Below are positions 12,771-24,340 of a DNA stretch of 64,000 bases, one piece after another (the first letter of the stretch is position 1; every line of letters starts with the position of its first letter). The position numbers and the translations under genes were made by a program. The DNA is from Ceratothoa steindachneri (lineage: Eukaryota; Arthropoda; Malacostraca; Isopoda; Cymothoidae): the NCBI GenBank assembly GCA_963969495.1, contig OZ018323.1:66654460-66718459 (forward strand), written 5' to 3'. Under the pieces are notes generated by a model. That model saw only the letters and a list, made by a program, of their open reading frames with translations. It did not search any database and was not told the DNA's origin.

Positions 12771-13512
12771 CGCACTCGAAGAGGCAATCTTTTCCTAATT
12801 TGGGCTGTCGTCTTCCCTCCCCTTCGTCTATGGAGGGAAGCCAAAAGGGTCAGGTTCGGGCTACCTGAATTCTACGACACCGATATATATATATTTGGTT
12901 ATTCGTATATGTGTTTGGTTACTAGAAGCTGGTTTCGAGCGTGCCCGAGTTGCTATATGGGGGGGGGGGGGGCTTCAACCCCCGTAGCCCCCTGATCGCT
13001 CCGCTCGCCCTCAGGAACAAGTTGATAAACGAATTTTTAATTAACCATCAGTTAAAAAGAGATCGAGTCTGCCTAAAAAATGTTAATTTTTATTCTCGTT
13101 TTAAAATAACAACCCAAAACAATGAAGTAAGTGAAGTAGAAAGAAAGTAGCTATAAAGGGGACCAAAAAATCGCGCGGGAAATCAGAGGCAGCGAATCTT
13201 CACAATTACCTTTAATCATTTTTTAAACATTCAGTTTACACAAATACTCTATTTTTTCTGGAATTTTCATTTATTAACTCAAACTTATATAAATTATATA
13301 CCCGAACATGTTTTGTGCATAATTATATATAATTGAGGGGGTGGAGTCAAATCTCTAAAATTGTTTTCGATGAGATGTCATATTTAATCGACACCCTGTA
13401 TTTGGGGGTATTTTCAATAAAATCTTACTATTCCTATAATAGTTATTTGGATCATTCAATGCCACAATGGAAATTCGCATATATGTACAGGTGTTAATTG
13501 AAAATCAAGGTA

Positions 13513-14772
13513 TCACATATAGAAAGTTTCTGGGGCATAATGAGCTGATTGTATTGGCGAATGAGGAGTTGGTGAAGGAAATCTTGCCCGGGTGCAATGA
13601 AGCCAGACGCCAAATAGCACAAGTGTGACTATAAGAGCCAAACTTATTAAACCGAGGGAAAGAGCGTTTTCCATCTATAAAAGAGGCTTTAGAAAATCAA
13701 AAGCTTCCTTTCCATCAATGATTTTAAGTCCAGCTCTTGTGTATAATTAATTCATGCTATTTTTCTCAATTACTGATTGAGGTAATTTAATTAAACGTTC
13801 AAGCATTTTTTTCTCATTAAAATTGACTTCCTATTTGTTGAATCTTTCAATGTCATGTGGATTTCTTTGGTTCCAACCAGTTACATCATCCCAAGCTGTC
13901 TTTTGTAAGTTCGCGAAGGGCGCACTGAATGCTCCGTAGAGTTAATCTTCAATAATATTAAGAAAAAACTTGACATCGGTGACTTATTGGTTAGCATGTT
14001 TCGAAAGCTTGTCTAAAGTTGAATTATCCTGTTCCAAAGTCTCGTCATTGAACAGCGCGTCCCAAACATCTTCCGCATTGTCAAGAGAACGAATATCAAT
14101 GGCGCCAATAATATTATTTATAGATCCTTAGGTTCCAAATGTTTGAGTAAAGATTTTATTGTATAATTTAAATAGTGCATCCTTGGCTCCTTAGCTCTAA
14201 AGTGTGTTCGTGTCTCTCGTTATATTTGTAATATAGTTTTGTACAATGTTAGTTTGACTTATGATTATTGACGAGATATCATTTGTTATTTATGTCAAAT
14301 AATTATCGACATTGTTTACACATTTGGAAAATGAATTGCCCATAAGATTTTTAATATTTTCCAAATGATTATTGGTCATAGCACTAGATTAATTGTCAAG
14401 TTTTTCTATATCATTGTTCAACCGATAATTATAATTCGAAACGAATGTTAAGCTCGAAGATGAGGAACTAAGCATTTCTTTTGCTGCTGAATATTAATTT
14501 TCTACCCACTTTTTTAATTCTTCTTCCTTTGGGCTCTTGGGGACTCGGACCTTCTTCCCCTCAACTTCTCTCATAACTTTTGAGATCGATTTATTTGCAG
14601 TAACAATGGAAACCTTAAATTACGAGACTATTTCATCGGCTAAAGCTCCGAGCTCTTCTCTAACCTCTTTCAAAGAATTAATAATACCAGGTAATGGTTA
14701 TGAAATAATTTAGGACACTGATGGATTTGCGCTATAACAAAGAAAAATAGAGAACAATAACAAAAGCCTCAT
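13513..14772 (-). other. readthrough ORF: ~419 codons, 14 internal TAA/TAG, no TGA, ends at TGA
   Basis: Reading the minus strand from ATG at 14772-14770, one frame runs without indels to TGA at 13515-13513. It contains 11 TAA and 3 TAG but no TGA. The translation looks like a real protein: a hydrophobic N-terminal signal-like segment (MRLLLLFSIFLCYSA), a hydrophilic Asn/Ser/Ile-rich, helix-prone middle, two Trp-containing motifs (AWDDVTGWNQRNPHD), then a transmembrane segment near the C-terminus (SLGLISLALIVTLVLFGVW) and a short basic/Pro tail. The layout suggests a type I membrane protein, perhaps a glycoprotein; I do not recognise the family. Glutamine would fit at most TAR sites (for example after HANQ and before LYGAF), and nine ordinary CAR codons also occur. 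Either TAR codes an amino acid here, or it is a decayed gene that gained only TAR stops. Confidence 0.5.
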
Positions 14773-15044
14773 CTTTCTTCCGTTCTCAAAAGGCTAATGG
14801 CAAAATTCCTATGAAAATAATTTTCCTTATTTCTTGTATAGATATTTTTAGATATAAAGATAACTTTTTAGGAATTTTCGTTCAAATTTTATCAGACTGG
14901 GGATTTACACACAAAAAATTATATTTTCCTCAAAGAAAGAAGCAACTTTTCTAATTTCCAATATGCGGAGGAGCTCTTTGCGATCCCAACATAACGCAAA
15001 CCTACTCACACCAATCCACCCCCCCGCACACACCAACCCCCCCT

Positions 15045-15046
<2 letters not shown>
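14773..15046. other. AT-rich spacer
   Basis: Noncoding sequence between the readthrough frame and a TA array. No promoter motif that I would defend. Confidence 0.4.

Positions 15047-15126
<80 letters not shown>
15047..15126. repeat. (TA)n microsatellite
   Basis: Eighty bases of pure TA preceded by a C-rich run (15017-15046). Confidence 0.95.
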
Positions 15127-15128
<2 letters not shown>

Positions 15129-15199
15129 TTAAATTGGGGCTTATGCCCACCCGCGAATTTTGTGGGCGCTTTTTTATAAGCTATCATCATCACTAACTA

Positions 15200-16132
15200 C
15201 GAGGGGTGGTCAATAAGTTTTGCGAATCGGTAGAGCAAAACAGAAGAAGGGGGATGGCTGTTTGTGGGGGTGTTAGGACAAGTTATGACAAGTCAGAAAC
15301 TGCAGCCGCACGCTCCTGCCTCGTCTATTTAAGAAGCAGTAGCTGATCGCAGATCGTCAGTCACAAATTTTTCAACAATGAAGAAAGTTGAGCACCGCGC
15401 GGTGATCCAATTTTTGACCAAGGAAGGCAAGGATGCAAAAGAGATCCATGAACGCATGGCTGCAGTGTACACCGACACCGCCCCTTCCTATGCAACCATT
15501 GCTCGCTGGAATAGTAAGTTCCGCCATGGTCGTGAGTCCCTTGAAGATGACCCCCGTCCAGGACGCCCGTCAGACGTGACCAACGAGGATAATATGGCCC
15601 GTGTGGAGAGAATGATCCTCGAAAATCGACGGGTGAAGGTCGAAGAAATCGACCGAGAACTTGGAATATCACATGGAAGTGTTATTAACATCATCCACCA
15701 CAATTTCGCCATGGCCAAGGTCTCTGCCCGTTGGGTCCCTAGAAACCTCATGGCCCCATGATCGACTTCAACGTCGTAAAAGTCCACAAGGCCAGAGGTG
15801 CACAAGCTGCCCTGGGCGAGTGTGGATTCGAGAAGCTCAACCATCCCCCCTACAGTCCAGATCTGGCCCCTAGCGACTACTTTTTATTCCGCCAGCTCAA
15901 GGCTGCACTGCGTCGACACCGGTTTGGGGACGATGAAGATGTCCAGCTCGCCGTCCAGGAGTGGATTGAAAAGCAGTCGGGAGATTTCTAGTTGTCGAGA
16001 ATTCGATGCCTCAGGGACAAGTGGCGCAAGTGCATTGAAGTCGAGGGTAGTTATATTAAAAAATAATAAAACACTTTTCCTCATATCTCGTTTCTTTATA
16101 TCCGAACTGCAAAACTTATTGGCCGATCCTCG
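15200..16132 (+). mobile_element. mariner element 2, internally deleted
   Basis: Same ITRs as element 1 (left from 15200, right to 16132) with TA at 15198-15199 and 16133-16134. The length is 933 bp against 1260 bp in element 1; the missing ~327 bp lies inside the transposase. It could be mobilised only by an intact relative. Confidence 0.92.
15378..15991 (+). pseudogene. mariner transposase lacking two catalytic Asp
   Basis: The ATG at 15378 starts the same N-terminal DNA-binding region as copy 1 (KKVEHRAVIQFLTKEGKDAK; HTH up to about residue 120). The frame shifts near 15758; the tail (15758-15991) then joins FNVVKV directly to a segment that in copy 1 follows the second Asp, keeping only YSPDLAPSDYFLF with the third Asp. 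RDETW and HDNAP are gone. It retains the tryptophan codon (15962-15964) that copy 1 lost, so the two copies decayed separately. Confidence 0.9.
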
Positions 16133-16550
16133 TATAATTTAGTTAAGAAGGGGATTTTTTGAGTATTTGAATAACACCGGGGAACAATTTGAAAAAAAAA
16201 TTCTGTTGAGTTAGATTGTTGTGCTAATTTAGACTAAAATTAGCATGCTGATTCCAAATTTATAGTCAGCATTTTTCTAGCACGTCTATTTTTTTCTCCA
16301 CAGCTTAACCCCCAGAGAAGTAAAATTCCACTGCTTAGCTGTAATAAGATTTGCCTGCTGATTACGATTGAATTCATCTACAGCTACGTGGCAACTTGTT
16401 TGTGCAGTCACCATTGAGACAGTGCGGTGAGAGGTGTGTGTTGTACGTTCTTTTTCGTTATATGCTGTTTTTTTAAGTTTTCTAAGCTGGTAACTATTCA
16501 ATCTTAGTGTTTTTTATTTACGTAGGTATATATTTCCTTTGTTTCAGATC

Positions 16551-17520
16551 ATGTCTGCTCCTGCAACTTCTCGTCGTAAATGCCTAAACAACCCTGACTC
16601 CTTCTGCTACATTTGTGGCAGTTTCACCATTCCAAGTCAAAGGGCAAACATCAGTACATTTGTCAAGCAAGCATATTTAGCATATTTTAAAGTAAAACTC
16701 GGTGATCAAGACAAGCCATGGGCCCGCCATAAAGTGTGCAGGCAGTGTGTCGAGAGTTTACGGATGTGGACCAAAGGAACACGTGAAAGGTTGCCATTTG
16801 GTAACCCCATGGTTTGGCGAGAGCAAAAGGAGCATTGCACAGACTGTTACTTTTGTTTAGTGAAACATCAGGATTTAACAAGAAAAATAAAAGTAAAATA
16901 GAATATCCTAATCTACCGTCAGCTATAAGGCCAATGCCTCATTCAGCTGAAATTCCAGTGCCAGTTTTCGAACAACTACCTCCTCTAGAAGATCTGAGTG
17001 ATATTGACGAACGCAGTGACAGCAATGATGCAGATTTCGAAATTCACGAGGATTCGGTTCGTAGGGGATTTGATCAGCACGAGTTGAATGATTTGGCACG
17101 TGATTTGGGCCTATCAAAAAAAAAACTTTAGAAATCCTAGCATCAAGACTGAATGAGAAAAACTTATTTGAACAAGGAGCGAAAGTATCATACTTTCGAA
17201 CTAGAGAAAGTACATTTCTGCAGTATTTTCGAAGTGACAGCGGCTTTGTGTATTGCCATAACATTCCTAGTTTACTAAAGGAATTAGGGCTTTCCTTCTA
17301 CAATCCAAATGAATGGCGAATGTTTATTGACAGATCAAAGCGGAGCTTGAGGTGTGTCCTTCTACACAATGGCAATTTATTTGGTGCAGTCCCTATTGGG
17401 CATTCTGTCTGTCTTCGTGAAGAACATGGAGATATAAAGAGGGTCATTGAGTTATTGCAATATAACAAACACAATTGGATCATTTGTGTTGACCTTAAAA
17501 TGGTGTGCATCGTAATGTAT
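16551..17520 (+). pseudogene. Cys-rich family protein, copy A (two frameshifts)
   Basis: Starts at ATG 16551. The N-terminal module has paired cysteines: CYICG, CRQC, then TDCYFC, resembling a zinc-binding domain; next come a YPNLPSAIRPMPHS segment, an acidic DLSDIDERSDSND stretch, and a core with WRMFIDRSKRSLRCVLLHNG and a GHSVCLREEHGDIKRVI motif. I know this layout from a widespread uncharacterised invertebrate protein family; no function is established to my knowledge. Two one-base losses in A-runs (near 16863 and 17111-17120) break the frame, and conserved text resumes directly after each. The reading ends at DLKMV near 17508, where a GTGTGC donor-like site may mark an exon end. Copy B at 37515-38856 carries the remaining C-terminal part. 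Confidence 0.65.
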
Positions 17521-17900
17521 TATGTATCACTTTGAAGGTTTTTTTTCTGAATTAAAATATAGTAAGTAATTTTAATAATAACCAATTTTAAAGGAAAATA
17601 TCATTGATTTAAATAGCATTCGTAGGCCAGGCTAAGCAGTACAGTATGAAGACTTGAGGCCTAACGACACTTAGTAATCACCATTTGGATTCAAATCTAA
17701 AGTTAGGCTTTAGAATTAGGAATGTTACGAGTTTTTGTTTTTAATTTGCGGGATGTATGGGGGGTATGGGGGCGAAGCACCCGATTTCTAAATTACCTTA
17801 AAAAGGATATATGTGATTGCAATTGCCTAACAAAAAACAAAGTACTTTTTTGTAATTTACCCAAGAAAATACATTGTTAAGATTAAAAAACAATTGTTTT

Positions 17901-17903
<3 letters not shown>
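17521..17903. other. no gene seen
   Basis: AT-rich, possibly intron of the preceding gene remnant. No motif found. Confidence 0.4.
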
Positions 17904-17982
<79 letters not shown>

Positions 17983-17984
17983 TA
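17904..17984. repeat. (TA)n microsatellite, left of Tc1
   Basis: About 77 bp of TA, then GATATA. The Tc1 element inserted at a TA at its right edge, which separated this array from the PLE that follows at 19263. Confidence 0.95.
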
Positions 17985-17986
17985 TA

Positions 17987-19260
17987 CACTGACTGGCCAA
18001 ATAAAAAATCCTTGAGTGTAATAATTATTTAATAAGCTATTCAACCAACTGTCGATGGAATTACAGCTCTCATCCTATCTGGCATTGATTCTACAAAATT
18101 TTGCATCTTCTGTAGCTTCAACTTCGGTCACAATTCCAGCAGCAGTAGACCCAAATCTTTCAATGATGATGTAAGAGGCGATGAGGCAGGCAGGTCCCTC
18201 TCAAGCTCATCCCATAAATTCTCTATGAGATTTAAATATGGGGACTGTGGTGGCCACTCAATATGCCGAAGTGATCCGTCATGCTGGGTGAACCAATCTT
18301 TTAGGAGGCTAAACCCGTGGATGAGCGTATTATTGTCCTGAAACATTCCATCGACATTAGGAGAAAAAAAGTCCATTGAGGGAGTAAACTTGATCGTCCA
18401 GGATCTGCAAATACTCGCGAGACTTAATTTCGTTGCTTCAGAGGGTTACAGATCGATGTCTAGACCAGGTAAAACAAGCCCAGACCGCCACACTATCTCC
18501 AGATGCGTGCACGGAGGGAACGATGCATGATGGATCCAATGCTCATGAGGTTCTCTCCCTACTCTAATGCGCGCATCACTCTGAAAGAGGGTAAACCTAG
18601 ATTCATCGGATCACATGACACGTTTCCAATCCGCTACATTCCAGTTTTTTTATGTTCTTTGGCGAAGTAAAGTCTTTTTTTTATTTCTTGCAGTCACAAG
18701 TGGTTTCCTGATTGATGCGCAGCTGCGTACATGCATTTTATTTTAGGTTACGACGCATATTTCTTATTCAACTCGATTTTGGACCTTCGCAGAACATGCT
18801 GGTTAACTGCTGCGTCGAGCAATGCTGATTTTACTTGACCAAACGCTTCAAGGGGCGCCTGTCTCTTTCGTTAAGAATTTGATGCCTACCGCATTTGCTA
18901 CAAGATGAACCAGCTTCACCATCTTGTTTCCAGCGTGCAATTTTTCTCTGTATAGTCCTCATTTCTATACCTGTTGCTGTAGAGATATCAAATGTTGATT
19001 TGTCACATTCATGAAAGGCGACGATGCGTCCTTTATCAAATGGTGTAATGTCTTTTCCACGCGTCTTCATTCTTGCAGCTCCTGCAAAATTAGGACAATT
19101 ATAACATTTATACCAGGTGGTTGCTACCTCAGAGACACTACTGAATGTTGCAATATAGGTTTAATCTAAACTAACTGATTCTGAAAGAAATTAGTGGCAA
19201 AAAACGTACAATGTATCACAATTCAATGAACGACTTTTAGGGGGGGGGGGGCAGGCAGTG
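17987..19260 (-). mobile_element. Tc1-like element
   Basis: Left end CACTGACTGGCC at 17987, right end (inverse) CACTGCCTGCC at 19260, with TA at 17985-17986 and 19261-19262. The length of 1274 bp is usual for Tc1. A run of G at 19241-19251 has degraded the right repeat. Confidence 0.85.
18128..19070 (-). pseudogene. Tc1 transposase, decayed
   Basis: Minus-strand transposase of the Tc1 family (DD34E). The N-terminus at 19070 begins MKTRGKDITPFDKGRIVAF and contains a helix-turn-helix (FDISTATGIEMRTIQRKIAR). In the middle a frame with SDESRFTLF (first Asp) lies near 18600. The C-terminal frame 18376-18128 has MFQDNN (second Asp) and WPPQSPYLNLIENLWDELE (catalytic Glu). Stops and frameshifts separate the pieces, so no product is expected. 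Confidence 0.85.
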
Positions 19261-19262
19261 TA

Positions 19263-19807
19263 TAGATTAAAAAAGAAATTCGAGGGTGGACATAAATTTC
19301 TCTCCAAAATATATTATGCTCGACTCTTTCTTACTTCTGTTTCTAAGCAGAAGGTTTTCCTTAGACTACCCCATCTCGGCAATTTGACATACAAGTTTAA
19401 CAAACTCCTTCTCTCTCCCCTCAACAATCATTTCTCTCAATGCCAATTCATTTGTATAAATTCCAACCCTGTATCGTTGAATTCCTTTTTTCTCCATAAG
19501 GAGAAAAAAGGGCTTGCGATCCTGTATAGTTTACAATTATACATGTACGACCTGCCACCGTCGTTATGTAGGCCAAACTGGCTTACAACTCAAATGCAGG
19601 ATCGCAAAGCACTTAGGTTTGTCTCATAGGACTGGTATTCCCACTTCTAAACCTGAAGCCTCTTCCATCAGGCAACACTCCGAGTATCACCATCATCCTC
19701 TTAATTCTGATTCATTTACCATTTTATCTTCAGCCTTAACTTCTCTCGATTTGAAAATCTTAGAGGCACTTCACATCAATAAAATAAACCCAAACCTAAA
19801 TAATTAG
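19263..19807 (+). pseudogene. PLE fragment: RT-EN linker and GIY-YIG endonuclease
   Basis: Penelope-like retroelement protein, C-terminal portion. The first frame (from about 19258) reads KVFLRLPHLGNLTYKFNKLL, the linker after RT; a frameshift near 19510 leads to IVYNYTCTTCHRRYVGQTG, the GIY-YIG nuclease core, and ends at NPNLNN* (19807). The RT itself is missing, so the copy is truncated on its 5' side, where it meets the (TA)n array (now split off by Tc1). Confidence 0.85.
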
Positions 19808-20272
19808 TCCTCCTCAATTAAACTATTCACTAAATAACCAACCAACACTTCAATACATTAACTAACCAACCGAACAAATCTAGTTAGTAGTTTTTCTATC
19901 GTTAGTTAGTTGATTTCACAACTCCTACGATAAAGGTTAGTCCCTCTGTTTAATTCGTTCACATTTGTTTTCGTTTTTTTTTAGAATTAATATAATAGGT
20001 TATTTTATTGTTTATTCTAGTTACCTTTAATTTTTGATATACAAGTCAATTTTTGTTAAATCTTCACTTCTTCCAATTATTTTTGAAAAAAATGCACTGG
20101 ATAGTATCAATTAATTCTATACATTGTTATTTGTTTTCTTTAATCTCAATAATTGTCAATTTTATTGATTTAACTTGCTTTCCCCCGGTTTTTGTTTAGC
20201 CATTATATAATGCATGCTCGTCCGGCCAATAAATGATTAGTCTAATTTCCTGGGTTTACATATTCCTACTAC
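19808..20272 (+). repeat. PLE 3' UTR
   Basis: Noncoding AT-rich sequence running from the PLE stop to the next TA array. No hammerhead motif was found in it. Confidence 0.55.

Positions 20273-20352
<80 letters not shown>
20273..20352. repeat. (TA)n microsatellite
   Basis: About 80 bp of TA marking the 3' boundary of the PLE segment 19263-20272. Confidence 0.95.
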
Positions 20353-20357
<5 letters not shown>

Positions 20358-20526
20358 AAGAGCAGCACATCCTGTAATTGTGGGTCGTTGAATATACCAA
20401 GATATCATCATATAGCTTCGAATCGTAAAGATTTCCATTTCCCGATCAAGATTGTCCCTTCAGAAATGGATAGCAGTAATATTCTATCGGTGTGAAGATA
20501 TAAGTTTTACTTAGACGGTAAATTTG

Positions 20527-21875
20527 GTGCGGGTATAGTATGTGATCTACAGCAGCTTAAATCTAGACTAGCTTGTGATCTACATTCCCCCCTCTCTAAT
20601 TTTTTTTAGAAATGTGCGATTCTAATTAGAGAAGTGAGTTAAAAAATAAAAGATAATATTAAAAAGGTATAAAAATCCATCGATTAAATGAAAATGGAAA
20701 GAAAAAGCTACTAAATTAACTTTTATTTCATACTAGAAGCATGAATACTATAACTATCTATATACAGGACGAATATAATTTTAAAATGCGATGGAGATCA
20801 CAAGCTATATTTACCTTGTGATTTTTTACCCCTAAAAGGAAAAAAAATTGTGATCTTTTAGGTCAGTGATAATCTATCGTTGTAGCTCCGCCATTAAGTG
20901 CGTCTATTCAGGATGTTTTTTAGTCGCGTGCGACTCTATATCTCACTATGTCGGTCGGTCACCGTTTTTCTTTTTATTGTTTTAGTAATAACATTGTAAC
21001 TATTCGGCAGATTAGAACGAAAGTTGAAACCCTTATGTTGTTTTACATTCTTTTTCGAATGATATAATTCCCAAGGTCTTTCCAAGGTTAGCCCGAGAAT
21101 TATTTTGTTTTTGGCAATAACATCATAATTATTCGGCCGATTCTCACGTAATTTGAAACCTCTATGTTGTTTTACATTGTCTTCGAATGATATAATTGTC
21201 AAAGTCCTCCCAAGGTTAACCCGGGAAATATTTTGTTTTGACAATAACATCATAACTATTCGTTCGATTCTAACGAAATTTGAACCCTTATGTTGTTTTA
21301 CATTCTCTTTCGGATGATATAATTGCCAAAGTCCTCACAAGGTTAGCCGGGCAATTATTTTGCAATGACATCATAACCATTCAGCCGATTGTAACGAAAT
21401 TTGAAACCATTATGTTGTTTTACATTCTCTTTCGGATGATATAATTGCCAAAGTCCTCACAAGGTTAGCAGGGAAACTATTTGGCAATAATATCATAACT
21501 ATTCGGCCGATTATAACGAAATTTGAAACCTTTATGTTGTTCTACATTTTCTTCCTATTGGTATAATTGACAAAGTCCTCCCAAGGTTAGTCCGGGAATT
21601 ATTGTAAGTTTTGAAGGTCGTAAGGTCATAAATCAGAATATGCGAGAGCACACGACTTTGGTCAATAGACCTTGTTTTATTTAGTTCTTATGGGCTCAAG
21701 ATTAAAGGTATATAAACTATAAAAGCTGCTTTGCTTTATATACCAAACCAATCGGAAGAAGTCAGGTAAATATTATGATTTTTTTAATCTAGATCACAAG
21801 CTATGTATACCTTGTGCTCTAATGTAGATCACAAACTATATCAGAAACATGCATATAGATCACATACTATACCGG
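20527..21875. mobile_element. inverted-repeat element with internal tandem array
   Basis: Ends: left GGTGCGGGTATAGTATGTGA at 20527 and its inverse GGTGCCGGTATAGTATGTGA at 21875, both followed inwards by repeated TTGTGATCTA words. The flanks GTAAATTT and GTAATTCT could be a decayed 8-9-bp duplication. The interior holds a ~120-bp tandem array and no ORF. A Merlin transposase remnant starts directly outside the right end, so a Merlin relationship is possible but unproven. Confidence 0.55.
20930..21660 (+). repeat. ~120-bp tandem repeat array (about 5-6 units) with head and tail modules
   Basis: Each unit contains AATAACATCATAACTATTCG, TTTGAAACCCTTATGTTG, TTTTACATTCTCTTTCGAA and GCCAAAGTCCTCCCAAGGTT with divergence. 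The head module (ACTCTATATCTCACTATGTC, GGTCGGTCACCG) lies at about 20930-20960; the tail module (GTCGTAAGGTCATAAATCAG, AGACCTTGTT) at about 21610-21680. The same modules flank the hAT-like remnant at 28986-31050. Confidence 0.8.
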
Positions 21876-21929
21876 CACCGTAATTCTTTTAAATCTTTCA
21901 AGAGTAACGGTAGAAGAAATTTTATATTT

Positions 21930-22420
21930 TGCCGTGAAATGTGCAAAATTACTTCGAAAACATCCCATTAAGCATGGTGGTGTAGGGCTGATTGTTGAAA
22001 TTGACCAATCATGGTTTCCCATAAGCCTTAGTATCATAGAGGATGAGCTTCAAATGAACCCATATGGGTCTTCGGTCTTGTGGATACAAGTACAGTGCCT
22101 TGTTTAGGTTATATGGAGATAGTTAAATCTCGTAGTGCCATGACCCTATTCCCCATGATGGAAAAAGTGGCGAGGCCTGGAACTGATATTCATCGTGACC
22201 AGTGGAAAGCATACTCAAATATTCAACGAGACCTGTATGTTTTGTGGACCTACATACTCGTACAAGTGTACATACACAATCAATTGAAAGCTATTGGGAA
22301 AGGCATACATCAGCTATCAAGAGCATGCAACGCTGCCAAAGGGAATTTTTACATTCATATCCCTAGGAATTTATGCGGAAAGAAAGGAATAAACATGGCA
22401 CGTTTCACGCATTCTGCAAG
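21930..22420 (+). pseudogene. Merlin (IS1016/ISXO2-like) DDE transposase remnant
   Basis: A DDE transposase of the Merlin superfamily spread over three frames. Visible: GGVGLIVEIDQSWF (first Asp, near 22001), WVFGLVDTSTVPCLGYMEIV, RPGTDIHRDQWKAYSNIQRD (second Asp, near 22196), then IESYWERHTSAIKSM (catalytic Glu, near 22282). Several frameshifts and stops make it inactive. A poly-T stretch near 22470 follows. Confidence 0.8.
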
Positions 22421-22539
22421 GTTGATCAATGTTATTAAATTTAATGTTTTATTGTTACATGTTCGGGTTTTTTTTAAATCTGGAAGCGTGTATTTAATAA
22501 AAATGCACTATTACCTTGTTATTTGACTAACCTTGATTG

Positions 22540-23200
22540 ATTGATCTTAACTGTTTGAAGATTTTATTCACAAGCTCATTAAATGGGTGTTACGGATCAT
22601 TACAAGGTCCAACCGGTCAAATGCACAGGAGTTACCCGTGCACCAATTTTCGAAGAAGTCTAAGCAGATTAAATTTCTCTATATTCCGTCTCTACCAACG
22701 GTTTTATGAATTGATGTTGGTAAATACAGTTTAAAATCCATACTTGCCCCAAGTCGTTATTGCGACATATCGGTTACGTTGTCTTTACCTCTGCTTTTCG
22801 TACCATTTTCGGGTTATTTTGTTTTAAGTTCGTCTGTACTGTAATATAGTGACTCGTCCTTTCAGGTCACAGAGCAGACTCTACCTTTTGTTATTCTCGG
22901 CGCTTTCTGCAGTCCATGGGGATACTTCATGAACCATAGGTTAGGTCTCTATCATGAGTTGAAAAATTACTCAACTCTCGAGGAAACACCTGTTGATAGA
23001 GCTACGACACAGAATCGCTATTAAGCAACACGCCCAAAGCTTCATCTAATACCACCATTACGCTTGCTCTCTCTATCATTGCGCTGGCGCTTAGTTGTTG
23101 GCTTTATTTTCCAGAGCCACCGCGAGTAAGCTTTTGGCTACCTCCGAAGAAATTATTTTGGTTAGGTTAAAATAGGTTGATTTTTCAACGTTGGGAATTA
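22540..23200. other. no gene seen
   Basis: Mixed-composition sequence with no domain or repeat recognised. Confidence 0.4.
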
Positions 23201-23217
23201 TTAATAATCTATCCATA

Positions 23218-24340
23218 AAACTATATTTTAAGAATGCAATTTTTTCACTAATTTGAATTTTAGTTTGTGAGTCATCAAGGTATATTTGAATCTTTTATCC
23301 AAATTCTTTTGAAGCTTTTCTCAAAGTTCTTTTTTAAGAGTTCAGGAGAAAATAAATATGATTATAGAATGTTTTTTTTAATTTTTTGAAACCAAAATAA
23401 TTACAAATTCTGAAGTTCAGGAAATGCATTAAAATTAAGGAACTTTTTAAAGATTTTTTTTGTAGATTTTGAAAAAAAAATCTCTTAGGCTTGTTTTTTT
23501 CGTATATCAAAACAATTCCGATAAAAGTTTTTCTTTCCTTTAGGCCTAGAAAATATGCATGGATCGAAAAAAAACCTAGATTAAAAGTAAATTATTAGGA
23601 GATATGTACTGAAAACATTTTAATTTTTTAAACCAAAACCTCTTAGCTAAAGCCATATAGACTGTTGGCCAAAGACCGAAGGTCTGCCTGCGAAGCGCAA
23701 GTTCCTCTTGTAAAGAAGAGTGGCGAAGCCGCTTTCTTGTAACACTATATTTTAAGAACGGGATTTTTTTGACGGGTTTAATAATAATATCTTTTCTCTT
23801 AGTTCTGTTATGACCTAGGAATATTTTAAGTTTTCATCCTAGTTCATTCTAAGAGACCCTTTAAAATTTGTAAAACGAAATGGTGATGTTCAGAAATAAA
23901 TATGATTATCGAATATTTAAGAAATATTTAAAGCAAAAAGAATTACAAATGGTGAAGTTTATAAAATTGATTAAAATTTAGGAATGGCTGCCTTCTTTCG
24001 TATATTCGAAAGTTCTATCGGAGTTATTTTTAAAATAGATTATTTTATTTTAAATGGAGAAAATAAAGAATTCTGAGGATTGTTTTTTCCGGATTTAAAA
24101 AGACTTAAAATTAAAACTTTCGGGGGCCTTTCTGCCTAGAAAATAACCATCCACTTTAAAAACAAATAGACCAAGATTAAATTATTAGGAGCTATGTACT
24201 GGAAACTTTCAAAAATGTTTAAACCAATAGGTCGTTGCCAAAGCCGGATAGAACGTTGGCCACAGACCGAAGGTCTGCTTGCGAAGCGCAAGCTCCTCTT
24301 GTAAGGACGAGTCGCGAATCCGCTCCTCTTGTTTATTTTT
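23218..24340 (+). repeat. tandem duplication, two diverged units of ~525-590 bp
   Basis: Unit 1 (about 23218-23742) and unit 2 (about 23743-24340) share, in order, CTATATTTTAAGAA, AAATAAATATGATTAT.GAAT, AAATTATTAGGAG.TATGTACTG, and AGACCGAAGGTCTGC.TGCGAAGCGCAAG. Noncoding. Confidence 0.7.
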
